Assembly (NCBI GenBank): GCA_016191845.1
Contig: JACPVF010000016.1
Coordinates: 1 to 64,000, forward strand
DNA length: 64,000 bases
DNA from: Chloroflexota bacterium
GTDB taxonomy: Bacteria; Chloroflexota; Anaerolineae; Anaerolineales; Villigracilaceae
Reading direction: 5' to 3'
Made by a program: the position numbers and the translations under genes. How positions within the stretch are numbered: position 1 is the first letter of the stretch; each line of letters begins with the position of its first letter. Below are positions 32,314 through 40,627 of the stretch, piece by piece. Under the pieces are notes generated by a model. It was given only the letters and a program-made list of their open reading frames with translations, was not told the origin of the DNA and ran no database searches.

Positions 32314-33813
32314 TTACGGGGTCACCCATTCTTCGAATAACGGGGTCAGATCGCAGTTGCAGTGACGTTCGGCCAACGTTTTCAGCCCGTCGGGCGTGGC
32401 GATGCTCCACGAATAGCTGACGGTGTAATCCCGCAGGAAAGAATCGAAGGCTTCGCCGCCCATCCGATTCTTGAGTGCCTCGAAGAACAACGGTCCGCGC
32501 CCGTAGACGATGGCGCTGTATTCCTGGTCACTGTAGCTTGCCACGGGCAGGCCGATGGGAATGGCTTCATCATTGATCTGGTCCCAGCGGCTCGTGAGCG
32601 ACTCGCGGAAACCCTGGTAGCCCTGTGAGCCGTATTCGTCGAAAAAGTATTCGAGCGTGACGAACTGAGTCAGCGATTCATCGAGCCAGGGATGGTCGAG
32701 TTGGTCGCTGCCGACCAGGTTGTAGAACCATTGGTGGCCCACCTCGTGCGCCACCGTGCCTTCGAGGTAGGAATGGTTGGGATCGACAATGCGCTCGGCG
32801 ATGGCGATCATGCCTGGATATTCGATGCCCAGCGCCAGCGTGGGCGTGGCGACCAAATCCAGTTCGGTATAGGGATAAGGTGCATAGCGGGTGCTGAAAT
32901 CTTCCAGGGCGCGGACGGCCACGTTCAACCCCGCCTGGGCGCCACTGCGCAGGCCATGCGGGGCGTAGAAGTTGACGGTGGTCTCACCGACCTGACGGCT
33001 GATCACTTCATAGGCAGGGCTGGCCGCCAGATAGAAATCCCGCACGGGACCCGCCTCGTAAGTCACCACCTGTTGATCGCCTTCGACCTGACGGCTGGCC
33101 TCGCGCCCGACGGCAACCAGCACCAGACCCTTGGGTGCGCGGACCGTGACCGTGAAGAAGGCCATGTCCGAGAAGGTGACGTCGCCCGAAGGTGGTGGGA
33201 CTTCGGCATTCCAACCCTCTTCGTTGTAAACCGCCACCATCGGGTAGGCGTGCGCCAGGGCCAGTACATCCTCGGCATAGGCCAGCACGCCATAGTTGCC
33301 CTGGTCCACGGTGCTGGGAATGGTTACGCGGAAATCCATTGAAAGCGTGGTGCTTTGACCTGGTTCGAGCGGCGGATTCAGAGGCACGATCAGCAGGCTA
33401 TTGTTCAGGCCGAACTCAGGCGCGACGGATGTGTCGTCCACGCGGACGTTCGAGACGGTCATCTCGCCGCCGAGCAGGTTGGGAAAGAGGCGCAGTTCGA
33501 TCTTGTCCAGCGATACCTCTTCGATATTCGTGTAGTGAATTTCTTCTTGTCCGTCCACGCGGAGCAGGTCCGCAGCGAGGGTGAGTGTGAGTTGGTATTC
33601 ACTCGCACCTTGGAGGCCGTCGAGGATGGATTGGTCGGCTTGGACGAGTCCATCGCGGAAGGCGGCACGAGGGGAGGAGGGCGGCGGCAGGCTGGGGGTT
33701 TGTGGAGGAGCTGTCGGCGGAATGGGGGAAACGGGAGTAGGCTGGGGCATCAGAAATCCACAAGCAACGGCCAGCAGACTGAGGGTCAGGCAGAGGGAGA
33801 GAAGGCGTTTCAT
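32314..33813 (-). CDS. M1-family metallopeptidase lipoprotein
   Basis: This 499-aa protein has a lipobox LLAVAC near residue 18, a Pro-rich linker and an aminopeptidase N-like domain. HEVGHQWFYNLVG and LDESLTQF provide the zinc HExxH plus a downstream Glu, in the M1 arrangement; the GxMEN motif is replaced by GIEYPGM. It would cut peptides outside the cell. Its ATG overlaps the upstream kinase stop by 4 bp. Confidence 0.88.
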   Translation of the reverse strand: MKRLLSLCLTLSLLAVACGFLMPQPTPVSPIPPTAPPQTPSLPPPSSPRAAFRDGLVQADQSILDGLQGASEYQLTLTLAADLLRVDGQEEIHYTNIEEVSLDKIELRLFPNLLGGEMTVSNVRVDDTSVAPEFGLNNSLLIVPLNPPLEPGQSTTLSMDFRVTIPSTVDQGNYGVLAYAEDVLALAHAYPMVAVYNEEGWNAEVPPPSGDVTFSDMAFFTVTVRAPKGLVLVAVGREASRQVEGDQQVVTYEAGPVRDFYLAASPAYEVISRQVGETTVNFYAPHGLRSGAQAGLNVAVRALEDFSTRYAPYPYTELDLVATPTLALGIEYPGMIAIAERIVDPNHSYLEGTVAHEVGHQWFYNLVGSDQLDHPWLDESLTQFVTLEYFFDEYGSQGYQGFRESLTSRWDQINDEAIPIGLPVASYSDQEYSAIVYGRGPLFFEALKNRMGGEAFDSFLRDYTVSYSWSIATPDGLKTLAERHCNCDLTPLFEEWVTP

Positions 33814-34214
33814 GGGGTGTATCCTTCGAGGAAGGCCAGCACGAGGTCCAACACCTGGTCAGGAGTCAGCGAATCCGTGTCCACGATCAGGTCGGCATGC
33901 TGGCGCGCGTGCGATAGCCGTCGCTGCTGTTCGGCATGGTCGCTTTCGAACCAGTTCAATTTTCGGCGGGTGGTGCTGATGGGGAAGGAGGCGTCGAGGA
34001 AGATGAGCAGGTCGGGATGGCTGATGCGCTGCCACATGTCCTTGACGTAGGAATGTTCCTGCGCGATGTGGCGGCAGGGATAGCCGCGCGGTTCAAGCTG
34101 CGCGATGAGGGTGGATTTGCCCGAGCCGCACGGGCCGACTACGCCGATTAGGGGTCGGCGGCGACTGGGAGGTTCGTCGGGCGAGGGGTGTTGCGAAGGA
34201 TCACTCATTGTCAT
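33810..34214 (-). CDS. Small P-loop nucleotide kinase-like protein
   Basis: This 134-aa protein has a Walker A motif GVVGPCGSGKST near residue 25 and LLIFLDASFP as a Walker B-like strand, with DTDSLTPDQVLDLVLAFL toward the C-terminus. It resembles small (d)NMP or shikimate-kinase-like proteins but lacks a recognisable lid, so the substrate is unknown. The start at 34214 overlaps the channel gene by 14 bp; an ATG at 34208 is possible. It is coupled to the peptidase. Confidence 0.65.
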   Translation of the reverse strand: MTMSDPSQHPSPDEPPSRRRPLIGVVGPCGSGKSTLIAQLEPRGYPCRHIAQEHSYVKDMWQRISHPDLLIFLDASFPISTTRRKLNWFESDHAEQQRRLSHARQHADLIVDTDSLTPDQVLDLVLAFLEGYTP

Positions 34215-35232
34215 GCATGAGGTGGCTCAGCTCGTCGGGACCGCCCAGCACCACCAGTGTGTCACCCGCCTCGATGGCGTGCGAATCGGTCGGGTGCAGG
34301 TGCGAGTGGTGGTCGCGGCGCAGAAAGACCACGTTGAGGTGGTAGTTATCCTCGACAAAGCCGACGGTCTTCTCAGCCAGTTGGGAGTGCGGCTGGATGA
34401 CCAGCCGTGCCAGGCTGAGTTGCTGTCCCTCGACCGAGATCGGGCTGGAGACGTCGGCTCCCGCGGCTGCGGCGGCGAAGAGCGGGGCGGCCATTTCGGT
34501 GGCGCTCATGGCGTTGAAGCCGAACTGCTCCTGCAGGGCGTGGGCGAAGTCCTCGTCGAAGATGCGCACCACCACCTGGATGTTTGGGTTGAGGCTGCGG
34601 GCTTTGAGCGCGATCTGCAGGTTCATGGCGTCATTTTGGCTGGCCAGGATGATGGCGCGGGCATCCTTGATGTTGGCCGCCTCCAATGCCATCTGGCGGG
34701 TGGCATCGTCGGGGATGACGGGGATGCCGAGGCTGTGCATTCGTTCCACGGCATCGGCATCTGCCTTGTACTCGATGATGACCATGTTCTCGCCCATCTC
34801 GTGCAATTTCGAGGCGATGCGGAAACCCAGGTGGCCCAGGCCGACCAGGACGATGTGTTTGTTCATGGTGGATGCAACAGCCATTTCCCATTCCTTGTTC
34901 CGCGCGCGGCGGTTGAAAAGCAGGCTCCCAAAATCGGCCAGTCCCTGTGCGAGGATGCTGATGCCGAAGATGGGCATGACGAAGTGGAAGATCTGCAAGA
35001 CGGGGTGGTGGGGGAAGTTCCCAACGGGTTGGAGGAAGGTGGCGGTCAGGACGGTGTAGACCGACTCGGCGTAGCCCGAAGTGGGTTCGCCGACCATGGC
35101 CGACAGCCACTTATAGAGCAATCCGCCGCCCAGCATGGCGACAGTGAACAGCAGCAGCGGCATGCGGAACTCACCCAGCAGGATGACCGTATCCCGCCAG
35201 GAGGCCCGCCATTGACGGAACTTCGACTTCAT
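34201..35232 (-). CDS. RCK-domain K+ channel-like protein with atypical pore
   Basis: This 343-aa protein has two membrane helices (MPLLLFTVAMLGGGLLY, IFHFVMPIFGISILAQGL), then a TrkA_N/RCK domain with GLGHLG (HIVLVGLGHLGFRIASKL) and IEYKADADAV, and a TrkA_C domain. Where a K+ channel has T-V-G-Y-G, this one reads TFLQPVGNFPHHP, so the selectivity filter is not recognisable. It may be an unusual channel or a regulatory subunit. It begins by a 4-bp overlap with the phosphatase stop. Confidence 0.75.
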   Translation of the reverse strand: MKSKFRQWRASWRDTVILLGEFRMPLLLFTVAMLGGGLLYKWLSAMVGEPTSGYAESVYTVLTATFLQPVGNFPHHPVLQIFHFVMPIFGISILAQGLADFGSLLFNRRARNKEWEMAVASTMNKHIVLVGLGHLGFRIASKLHEMGENMVIIEYKADADAVERMHSLGIPVIPDDATRQMALEAANIKDARAIILASQNDAMNLQIALKARSLNPNIQVVVRIFDEDFAHALQEQFGFNAMSATEMAAPLFAAAAAGADVSSPISVEGQQLSLARLVIQPHSQLAEKTVGFVEDNYHLNVVFLRRDHHSHLHPTDSHAIEAGDTLVVLGGPDELSHLMHDNE

Positions 35233-35948
35233 CCCACCCGCCTTGCCTGGATGGGCAGACGCACTGTCATGCGGCGCACATCATCCCCGTTGCGGCGCTT
35301 GACCGCAATGACCACCACCGAGATGTCGTCGGCAGGACGGTTCTCATCCAGACGGATGGCGTGGGCCAGCAGGGCGTCCGCCAGTTCCTGTGGAGTGGGA
35401 TTCTGTTCTTCGAGCACCGAGCGGATGATCTCGCCCACATCCATGGGGTGGCCGCGCCGCTCGCCTGCGTGGGTCAGACCGTCGGTGTAGACCACGACCA
35501 TCAGCCCAGGCTGGAGTTCGAGCTCCGAGATGAGCGGGCGCACATTGCGCAAGGTACCCAGCGAGACGCTGTCTTCGCACAGACAATCCACCTGTTCACC
35601 GCGGCAGATGTACATGGGGGACGGGTTGTTACGGGTCAGGACGATGGTCTCGGTCAACATATCCACCGAGACGATGTTGAGCGTGCTGGTGACCTTGCCC
35701 TGCTTCTCGGTGAAGAGCGCGTCCGATGCGGCGCGGGCGGCGGCGCCGTCGCGCACACCTTCGGCCAGCAGGCCGATCACCTTGCGGACCACCATCAGCG
35801 AGACAGCCTTCGCGCCCCGCCCGCTGGTCTGACCATCGGCCAGCACCACCGAGAGGCCGCCGTTGGGCCGCTCCACGACCTCCAGCGTGTCTCCGCTTTC
35901 GGAGACCGCATATTTGTTGACCTTGGCAACCGCGATCTGTACTTCCAT
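35229..35948 (-). CDS. SpoIIE/PP2C-type serine phosphatase
   Basis: This 239-aa protein is a stand-alone PP2C-like phosphatase: VVLADGQTSGRGAKAVS near residue 35 (DGxxSGxxA), MVVVYTDGLTHAG and ENRPADDISVVVIAV supply the metal Asp residues. Such phosphatases act on anti-sigma factor antagonists or other Ser/Thr phosphoproteins. A TACAAT lies 7 nt upstream of the ATG, matching the leaderless pattern. It heads a four-gene overlapping operon. Confidence 0.85.
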   Translation of the reverse strand: MEVQIAVAKVNKYAVSESGDTLEVVERPNGGLSVVLADGQTSGRGAKAVSLMVVRKVIGLLAEGVRDGAAARAASDALFTEKQGKVTSTLNIVSVDMLTETIVLTRNNPSPMYICRGEQVDCLCEDSVSLGTLRNVRPLISELELQPGLMVVVYTDGLTHAGERRGHPMDVGEIIRSVLEEQNPTPQELADALLAHAIRLDENRPADDISVVVIAVKRRNGDDVRRMTVRLPIQARRVG

Positions 35949-36028
35949 GCGGGTGATTGTACTATGCTGATCCTCGGGTGTGGAGGGGATCCCATGCCTT
36001 CCTTAAGGAAAACGCGTCGATTTTCCTT

Positions 36029-36057
36029 GACGCTTGCGCCTGATGCCGCTATAATCT
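36029..36057 (+). promoter_or_regulatory. rpmF promoter
   Basis: TTGACG (36029-36034), a 17-bp spacer and TATAAT (36052-36057) form a near-consensus housekeeping promoter. Confidence 0.8.
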
Positions 36058-36078
36058 GGCCCGCTTGTCTGGAAATCC

Positions 36079-36105
36079 GCCGGGCGTTTGCCCGGCATGT
36101 TTTTG
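36079..36105 (+). promoter_or_regulatory. Terminator-like hairpin in the rpmF leader
   Basis: GCCGGGC (36079-36085) pairs with GCCCGGC (36090-36096) and is followed by ATGTTTTTG, 19 nt before the rpmF ATG. It could attenuate transcription or act on translation. AAGGAG lies between it and the start. Confidence 0.45.
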
Positions 36106-36123
36106 TCATAAAGGAGAAAGATC

Positions 36124-36324
36124 ATGCCGCCTCATCCAAAGCGTAAACATTCCAAGGGCCGCCGCGACCGCCGCCGCGCGCACGACGCGCTGGAAGCCCG
36201 CAACCTGGTTGCCTGCTCGAACTGCGGTTCCATGCGCCTTCCGCACACCGTGTGCCCCAGCTGCGGTTTCTACGATGGCCGCGAAGTGGTGGAAGTCAAG
36301 AAAGAAAAGAAAGCCGCCGCTTAG
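36124..36324 (+). CDS. rpmF: 50S ribosomal protein L32
   Basis: This 66-aa protein reads MPPHPKRKHSKGRRDRRRAHDAL and has four Cys in two CxxC pairs (CSNC, CPSC), the zinc-binding form of L32. AAGGAG is upstream. As usual it precedes a fatty acid synthesis gene (fabD), separated by a hairpin. Confidence 0.95.
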   Translation: MPPHPKRKHSKGRRDRRRAHDALEARNLVACSNCGSMRLPHTVCPSCGFYDGREVVEVKKEKKAAA

Positions 36325-36340
36325 TTCCACAAGAACCTCA

Positions 36341-36372
36341 ACGGACCGTGACCAACGCGGTCCGTTTGTGTT
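36341..36372 (+). terminator. Hairpin between rpmF and fabD
   Basis: CGGACCG (36342-36348) pairs with CGGTCCG (36358-36364), followed by TTTGTGTTT. It may partly uncouple fabD from rpmF. Confidence 0.6.
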
Positions 36373-36393
36373 TAAACGCCAGAGGTACTTAAT

Positions 36394-37332
36394 ATGAATC
36401 TGAACCCAAAAACCACTGCTTTTGTCTTTCCCGGCCAGGGCTCACAGGCCGTCGGCATGGGCCGCGACCTGGCTGCTGTTTATTCTGTTGCCCAAAAGAC
36501 CTTTGAAGAGGCCGACTCAGTGCTCGGATTTTCCCTCTCGAAGTTGATGTGGGAAGGCCCTGCCGAGGAGTTGAATGAAACGGTCAATACCCAGCCCGCG
36601 TTGTACGCCCATTCCGTGGCGGCCTACCGTGTTTTTTGCGAGCTTTTCCCTGACTTCAAGCCTGTCTCTGTGGCGGGACATTCGCTCGGTGAACTGTCCG
36701 CGCTGACGGCAGCTGGGGCGCTGGCCTTCGAGGATGGCATCAAGCTGGTGCGTCTGCGCGGCGAGTTAATGAAGCGCGCGGGCGAGATGTCTCCGGGCGG
36801 CATGGCGGCTGTGCTCAACCTCGACATCCCCGCGCTGGACAAGGTCTGCGCCGAGGCCAGCATTGAAGGCGAGATCGTCCAAGTGGCCAACGACAACTGC
36901 CCTGGACAGGTGGTCATCTCGGGGGCGAAGGCCGCCGTGGAGCGGGCCATCACGGGAGCCAAGGCAGCGGGCGCCAAGCGCGCCATCCCGCTGGCGGTCA
37001 GCATTGCGGCGCATTCGCCGTTGATGGCGCCCATCCAGGCTGAGTTCGAGGAGGCGGTCAAGGCCACGCCGTTCCACCGCGCCAAGACGCCCGTCATCGG
37101 CAACGTCAAGGCCGAGCCGATGACCAATGCCGACCAATTCCGCACCGACGTGGTGGCGCAACTCACCTCGCGCGTGCGCTGGACCGAGTCGGTGCAATTC
37201 CTGATCGGGCAGGGCATCCAGACCTTTGTGGAGATGGGCAGTGGGGTAGTCCTGCTCGGGCTGATCCGCCGTATCGACGAGTCGGTTACGGGCCTCGCAT
37301 TCGGGAATCCCGCCGATGTCGAGGCGTTGTAG
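36394..37332 (+). CDS. fabD: Malonyl-CoA-ACP transacylase
   Basis: This 312-aa enzyme loads malonyl groups on ACP. FVFPGQGSQAVGMG starts the fold; GHSLGELSAL holds the nucleophile Ser and the fold's His is in SIAAHSPLM. QPALYAHSV is the oxyanion region. AGAGG precedes the ATG. No other fab genes follow within the window. Confidence 0.95.
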   Translation: MNLNPKTTAFVFPGQGSQAVGMGRDLAAVYSVAQKTFEEADSVLGFSLSKLMWEGPAEELNETVNTQPALYAHSVAAYRVFCELFPDFKPVSVAGHSLGELSALTAAGALAFEDGIKLVRLRGELMKRAGEMSPGGMAAVLNLDIPALDKVCAEASIEGEIVQVANDNCPGQVVISGAKAAVERAITGAKAAGAKRAIPLAVSIAAHSPLMAPIQAEFEEAVKATPFHRAKTPVIGNVKAEPMTNADQFRTDVVAQLTSRVRWTESVQFLIGQGIQTFVEMGSGVVLLGLIRRIDESVTGLAFGNPADVEAL

Positions 37333-37392
37333 AAGGCTTGATAAGCGCGACACAGACCAAGATCTGTGTTCGATAGGACGATGTTTGTAATA

Positions 37393-37538
37393 GGAGGGTT
37401 GTGACAGCCCATCCTTATCGCTGCGGTATAATGACGGCATGACGGTCTTGTCTGACAATCCGATTGTCAGCGCCGCTGCCCGCGGTTATGGAAGTGTATC
37501 TGGTCAGGTTATGCCTGACCAGATTTTATTTAATTCCC
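37393..37538 (+). promoter_or_regulatory. Leader of the aminotransferase gene with two hairpins
   Basis: A -10 TATAAT (37427-37432) is followed by hairpin 1 (CTGACAAT 37452-37459 with 37463-37470) and hairpin 2 (ATCTGGTCAGG 37498-37508 with 37514-37524, then TTTATTT), which is terminator-like. The leader is about 140 nt, ending at the aminotransferase ATG, and could act as an attenuator. Confidence 0.5.
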
Positions 37539-37582
37539 CCATCTTGTCCTCTCCACGGAGAGGCGGCCAAGGAGAATCATGA
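37439..37582 (+). CDS. Possible leaderless small ORF overlapping the aminotransferase start
   Basis: A 47-codon frame starts 6 nt after TATAAT and its TGA overlaps the aminotransferase ATG as ATGA. The peptide begins MTVLSDNPIVSAAARGYGSV. It resembles no family and its codons pass through both leader hairpins. The TATAAT-6-ATG geometry matches other genes here and the 4-bp overlap fits translational coupling, but the length is short enough to be chance. Confidence 0.35.
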   Translation: MTVLSDNPIVSAAARGYGSVSGQVMPDQILFNSPILSSPRRGGQGES

Positions 37583-38796
37583 AACTCAGCAAACTTGCAT
37601 CAGACATTGCCGAGTCGCCGACGCTGGCTTTGAACGAAGAGGCCCGTCAGTTGCGCGAACGCGGCGAGGCGGTCATCCACCTCGGGATCGGCGAGCCGAA
37701 GAACAAGACGCCCATCGCGGCGATCCTGGCTTCGGCGGCCAAACTGACCAGCGGTGAGGTCAAGTACACGCCCGCCGATGGGACGCCCGCTCTCAAAAAG
37801 GCCATCATCCGCTACACCGAGGAAAACTACGACCGCCTGGTTGCGCCTGAGAATGTGATCGCCACCAACGGCGCGAAACAGTCGCTCTTCAACATCTTCT
37901 ACTCGATCCTCAACCCGCAGGACGAGGTGATTGTGCTGGCGCCGTACTGGGTTTCGTATCCCGAGATCATCAAGATGTGCTACGGCCGACCTGTGATCGT
38001 CACCCCCGAGGACGGGACCTTCACCCCGCGTTTCGAGGACATCGAAAAGGCCATCACCAGCTACACGCGCGCGATCATCGTCAACAGCCCGAACAACCCC
38101 TCGGGTGTGGTCTATCCGCCTGAGTTGATCGAGAAGATCGTGGACCTGTGCGAACGCAAGGGCATCTACATGGTCTGCGACGACATCTACCACAAGCTGG
38201 TCTTCGACCGCAAAGTGGCGGTGCCTGCTTATCGTTTCACCAGCAAGGATATCGAAGATTCGCACATCATCGTGGTCAACGGCGTGGCCAAGGTCTACGG
38301 CATGACGGGCTTCCGCGTCGGCTGGGTGGTGGGTCCGCGCGAGCTGGTGCGGGTGATGACCAACGTCACCGCGCAGACCACCTCGGGCGTGTCCTCCGTC
38401 AGCCAGGCGGCGGCTGAGGGTGCGCTGAACGGCCTGCAGTCGGTGGTGGAAGCCATCCGCTTGCAGATCGAGAATAACCGCGCCGTCCTGTTACAGGAGA
38501 TGAAGACCTTCAACGGCGCGCGCCTGATTACGCCCGATGGCACTTTCTATGCATTGCCCGACCTGCGCGCCTTCAACGGCAACTCGGTCGAGCTGTCGAA
38601 GTTCCTGCTCAAGAAGGCGCTGGTGGTGACTGTGCCTGGCAAGGAGTTCGGCATGGAAGGCCATATCCGCCTCTCGATCTCGGGCACGGTCAAGGATGTG
38701 ACCGAAGGCATTGCGCGCATCAAGTGGGCGCTCGACCCGACCTCGCCGAACGAGATCTACATCGGCGACAAGAAGATGATCCGCGATTGGATGTAA
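37579..38796 (+). CDS. Class I/II aminotransferase (aspartate-type)
   Basis: This 405-aa fold-type I PLP enzyme has VIHLGIGEP, NSPNNPSGV, CDDIYHKL and the Schiff-base Lys in NGVAKVYGMTGFRVGW. The profile is that of class I aspartate/tyrosine transaminases, with Arg near the C-terminus in GHIRLSIS for the substrate carboxylate. AAGGAG precedes the ATG. It is coupled to pckA by a 4-nt gap, suggesting supply of oxaloacetate from aspartate for gluconeogenesis. Confidence 0.9.
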   Translation: MKLSKLASDIAESPTLALNEEARQLRERGEAVIHLGIGEPKNKTPIAAILASAAKLTSGEVKYTPADGTPALKKAIIRYTEENYDRLVAPENVIATNGAKQSLFNIFYSILNPQDEVIVLAPYWVSYPEIIKMCYGRPVIVTPEDGTFTPRFEDIEKAITSYTRAIIVNSPNNPSGVVYPPELIEKIVDLCERKGIYMVCDDIYHKLVFDRKVAVPAYRFTSKDIEDSHIIVVNGVAKVYGMTGFRVGWVVGPRELVRVMTNVTAQTTSGVSSVSQAAAEGALNGLQSVVEAIRLQIENNRAVLLQEMKTFNGARLITPDGTFYALPDLRAFNGNSVELSKFLLKKALVVTVPGKEFGMEGHIRLSISGTVKDVTEGIARIKWALDPTSPNEIYIGDKKMIRDWM

Positions 38797-38800
38797 TCAC

Positions 38801-40450
38801 ATGAACAATCTACTCAACATCAAAACTCCCGCTGAAAGCATCGCCCAGCTTCGCAAGGCGGAGTACAACCTGTCCAACCAGGGCGTGGGCAACCTGCGCC
38901 TGGCCTACTGGAATCTGACTACTGAGGCCCTGTACGAGGAAGCCGTCTTCCGTGGTGAGGGCGCGACCGTGGCGGGCGGTCCGTTCGTGGCGAACACGGG
39001 CAAGCACACTGCGCGCTCGGCCAACGACAAGTTCGTGGTGCGCGAGACCGACTCGGAAGGCAACGTCTGGTGGGGCGTGTACAACCGTCCGATCTCGGCG
39101 GACAAGTTCGAGGTCCTGTACGACCGCATGCTGGGATTCCTGCAAGGCCGCGATGTCTTCGTCCAGGATGTGTACGGCGGTGCAGACGAGAAATATCGCC
39201 TGCCCGTGCGCATCGTCACCGAGCTGGCCTGGCACAGTCACTTCGTGCGCAACATGTTCCTCTTGCCGCAGTCGCTAGAGGAATACAAGCGCTTCGTGCC
39301 CGACTTTACGATCATCGCCATGCCGTCCTTCAAGGCCGCGCCCGCCGTGGACAACACCGCCAGCGAGACCTTCATCTGCCTGTCGTTCGCCAAGAAACTG
39401 GCCATCATCGGCAACACGGCCTATGCGGGCGAGATCAAGAAATCGGTCTTCACCATCCTGAACTATCTGCTGCCGTTGGAAGGCGTGCTCTCGATGCACT
39501 GCTCGGCCAACGTCAGCCCGAACGACTCGAACGACGTGGCCCTGTTCTTCGGTCTGAGCGGAACGGGCAAGACGACCCTCTCCGCCGACCCGACCCGACG
39601 CCTGATCGGCGACGATGAGCATGGCTGGAGCGACGACGGCGTCTTCAACTTCGAGGGCGGATGCTACGCCAAGGTTATCGGCCTGTCGGAGTCGGCCGAG
39701 CCTGAGATCTACGCCACCACCAAACGCTTCGGCACGATCCTCGAGAACGTGCCCTACGACCCGATCACGCGCTACATTGACCTCGACGACGACTCTCTGA
39801 CCGAGAACACGCGTGCCTCATATCCGCTGGAATTCATCGACAACGCCGTGCCCGAGAAGAAGGCAGGTCACCCGAAGAACGTCATCATGCTGACCTGTGA
39901 CGCCAGTGGCGTGATGCCGCCTATCGCACGGTTGACTCCCAACCAGGCGTTGTACCAGTTCATTTCAGGCTACACCGCCAAGGTCGGCGGGACCGAGATC
40001 GGGCTGCGCGACGAGCCTGAGATCACCTTCAGTGCCTGCTTCGGCGGACCGTTCATGGTGCATCATCCCTACAAATACGCGGAACTGCTCAAGCGCAAGA
40101 TCGAGCGCTACGGCGTGACCTGCTGGCTGGTCAACACGGGCTGGGTGGGCGGACCGTACGGCGTGGGCAAGCGTATCAGCATCCGCCACACGCGTGCTCT
40201 GCTCAACGCCGCTCTGAGCGGAAAGCTGGCGGGCGTGGAATACTACCGCGACCCCGTCTTCGGCTTTGAGGTTCCCAAGACCTGCCCCGATGTGCCCGAT
40301 TCCGTGCTGCAACCCTGGTCCTCGTGGCCGAGCCGTGCCGAGTACGACAAGCGCTATAAGGACCTGGCCCAGCGCTTCATCGACAACTTTGCCAAGTTCT
40401 CCGAAGGTACCCCGCAGGAAGTCATCGATGCGGGACCGAAGGTGAAGTAA
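38801..40450 (+). CDS. pckA: Phosphoenolpyruvate carboxykinase (ATP)
   Basis: This 549-aa enzyme decarboxylates oxaloacetate to PEP with ATP. The kinase-1a motif GLSGTGKTTLSADP, the kinase-2 GDDEHGW and the metal-binding residues are present; ENTRASYPLEFI and the RxSxxRH-like end also fit. It is slightly longer than the usual 530-540 aa. It lies directly after the aminotransferase and ends in a terminator. Confidence 0.95.
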   Translation: MNNLLNIKTPAESIAQLRKAEYNLSNQGVGNLRLAYWNLTTEALYEEAVFRGEGATVAGGPFVANTGKHTARSANDKFVVRETDSEGNVWWGVYNRPISADKFEVLYDRMLGFLQGRDVFVQDVYGGADEKYRLPVRIVTELAWHSHFVRNMFLLPQSLEEYKRFVPDFTIIAMPSFKAAPAVDNTASETFICLSFAKKLAIIGNTAYAGEIKKSVFTILNYLLPLEGVLSMHCSANVSPNDSNDVALFFGLSGTGKTTLSADPTRRLIGDDEHGWSDDGVFNFEGGCYAKVIGLSESAEPEIYATTKRFGTILENVPYDPITRYIDLDDDSLTENTRASYPLEFIDNAVPEKKAGHPKNVIMLTCDASGVMPPIARLTPNQALYQFISGYTAKVGGTEIGLRDEPEITFSACFGGPFMVHHPYKYAELLKRKIERYGVTCWLVNTGWVGGPYGVGKRISIRHTRALLNAALSGKLAGVEYYRDPVFGFEVPKTCPDVPDSVLQPWSSWPSRAEYDKRYKDLAQRFIDNFAKFSEGTPQEVIDAGPKVK

Positions 40451-40458
40451 AGATAAAG

Positions 40459-40500
40459 AAAAGTCCCCGTGGTTCGCGCCGCGGGGACTTTTCCTTTTTT
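40459..40500 (+). terminator. pckA terminator
   Basis: AAGTCCCCG (40461-40469) pairs with CGGGGACTT (40482-40490), followed by TTCCTTTTTT. Confidence 0.85.
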
Positions 40501-40597
40501 GCATTGAGCTATCCCAAGACTTTTATCACGAACGAGCAGATAGGATTCATGGATGGGTAATTGCTGAAATGGATTACATCCATCACTACCCCTCACG

Positions 40598-40627
40598 GCT
40601 CATATCCTCTACACTTCGGATATGAGC
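40598..40627 (+). promoter_or_regulatory. Perfect inverted repeat covering the reductase start codon
   Basis: GCTCATATCC (40598-40607) pairs perfectly with GGATATGAGC (40618-40627) around a ten-base loop. The ATG of the molybdo-enzyme gene (40622) lies inside the right arm, and no Shine-Dalgarno is visible. This could hide the start codon until something opens the hairpin, or be a DNA operator. Confidence 0.55.
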
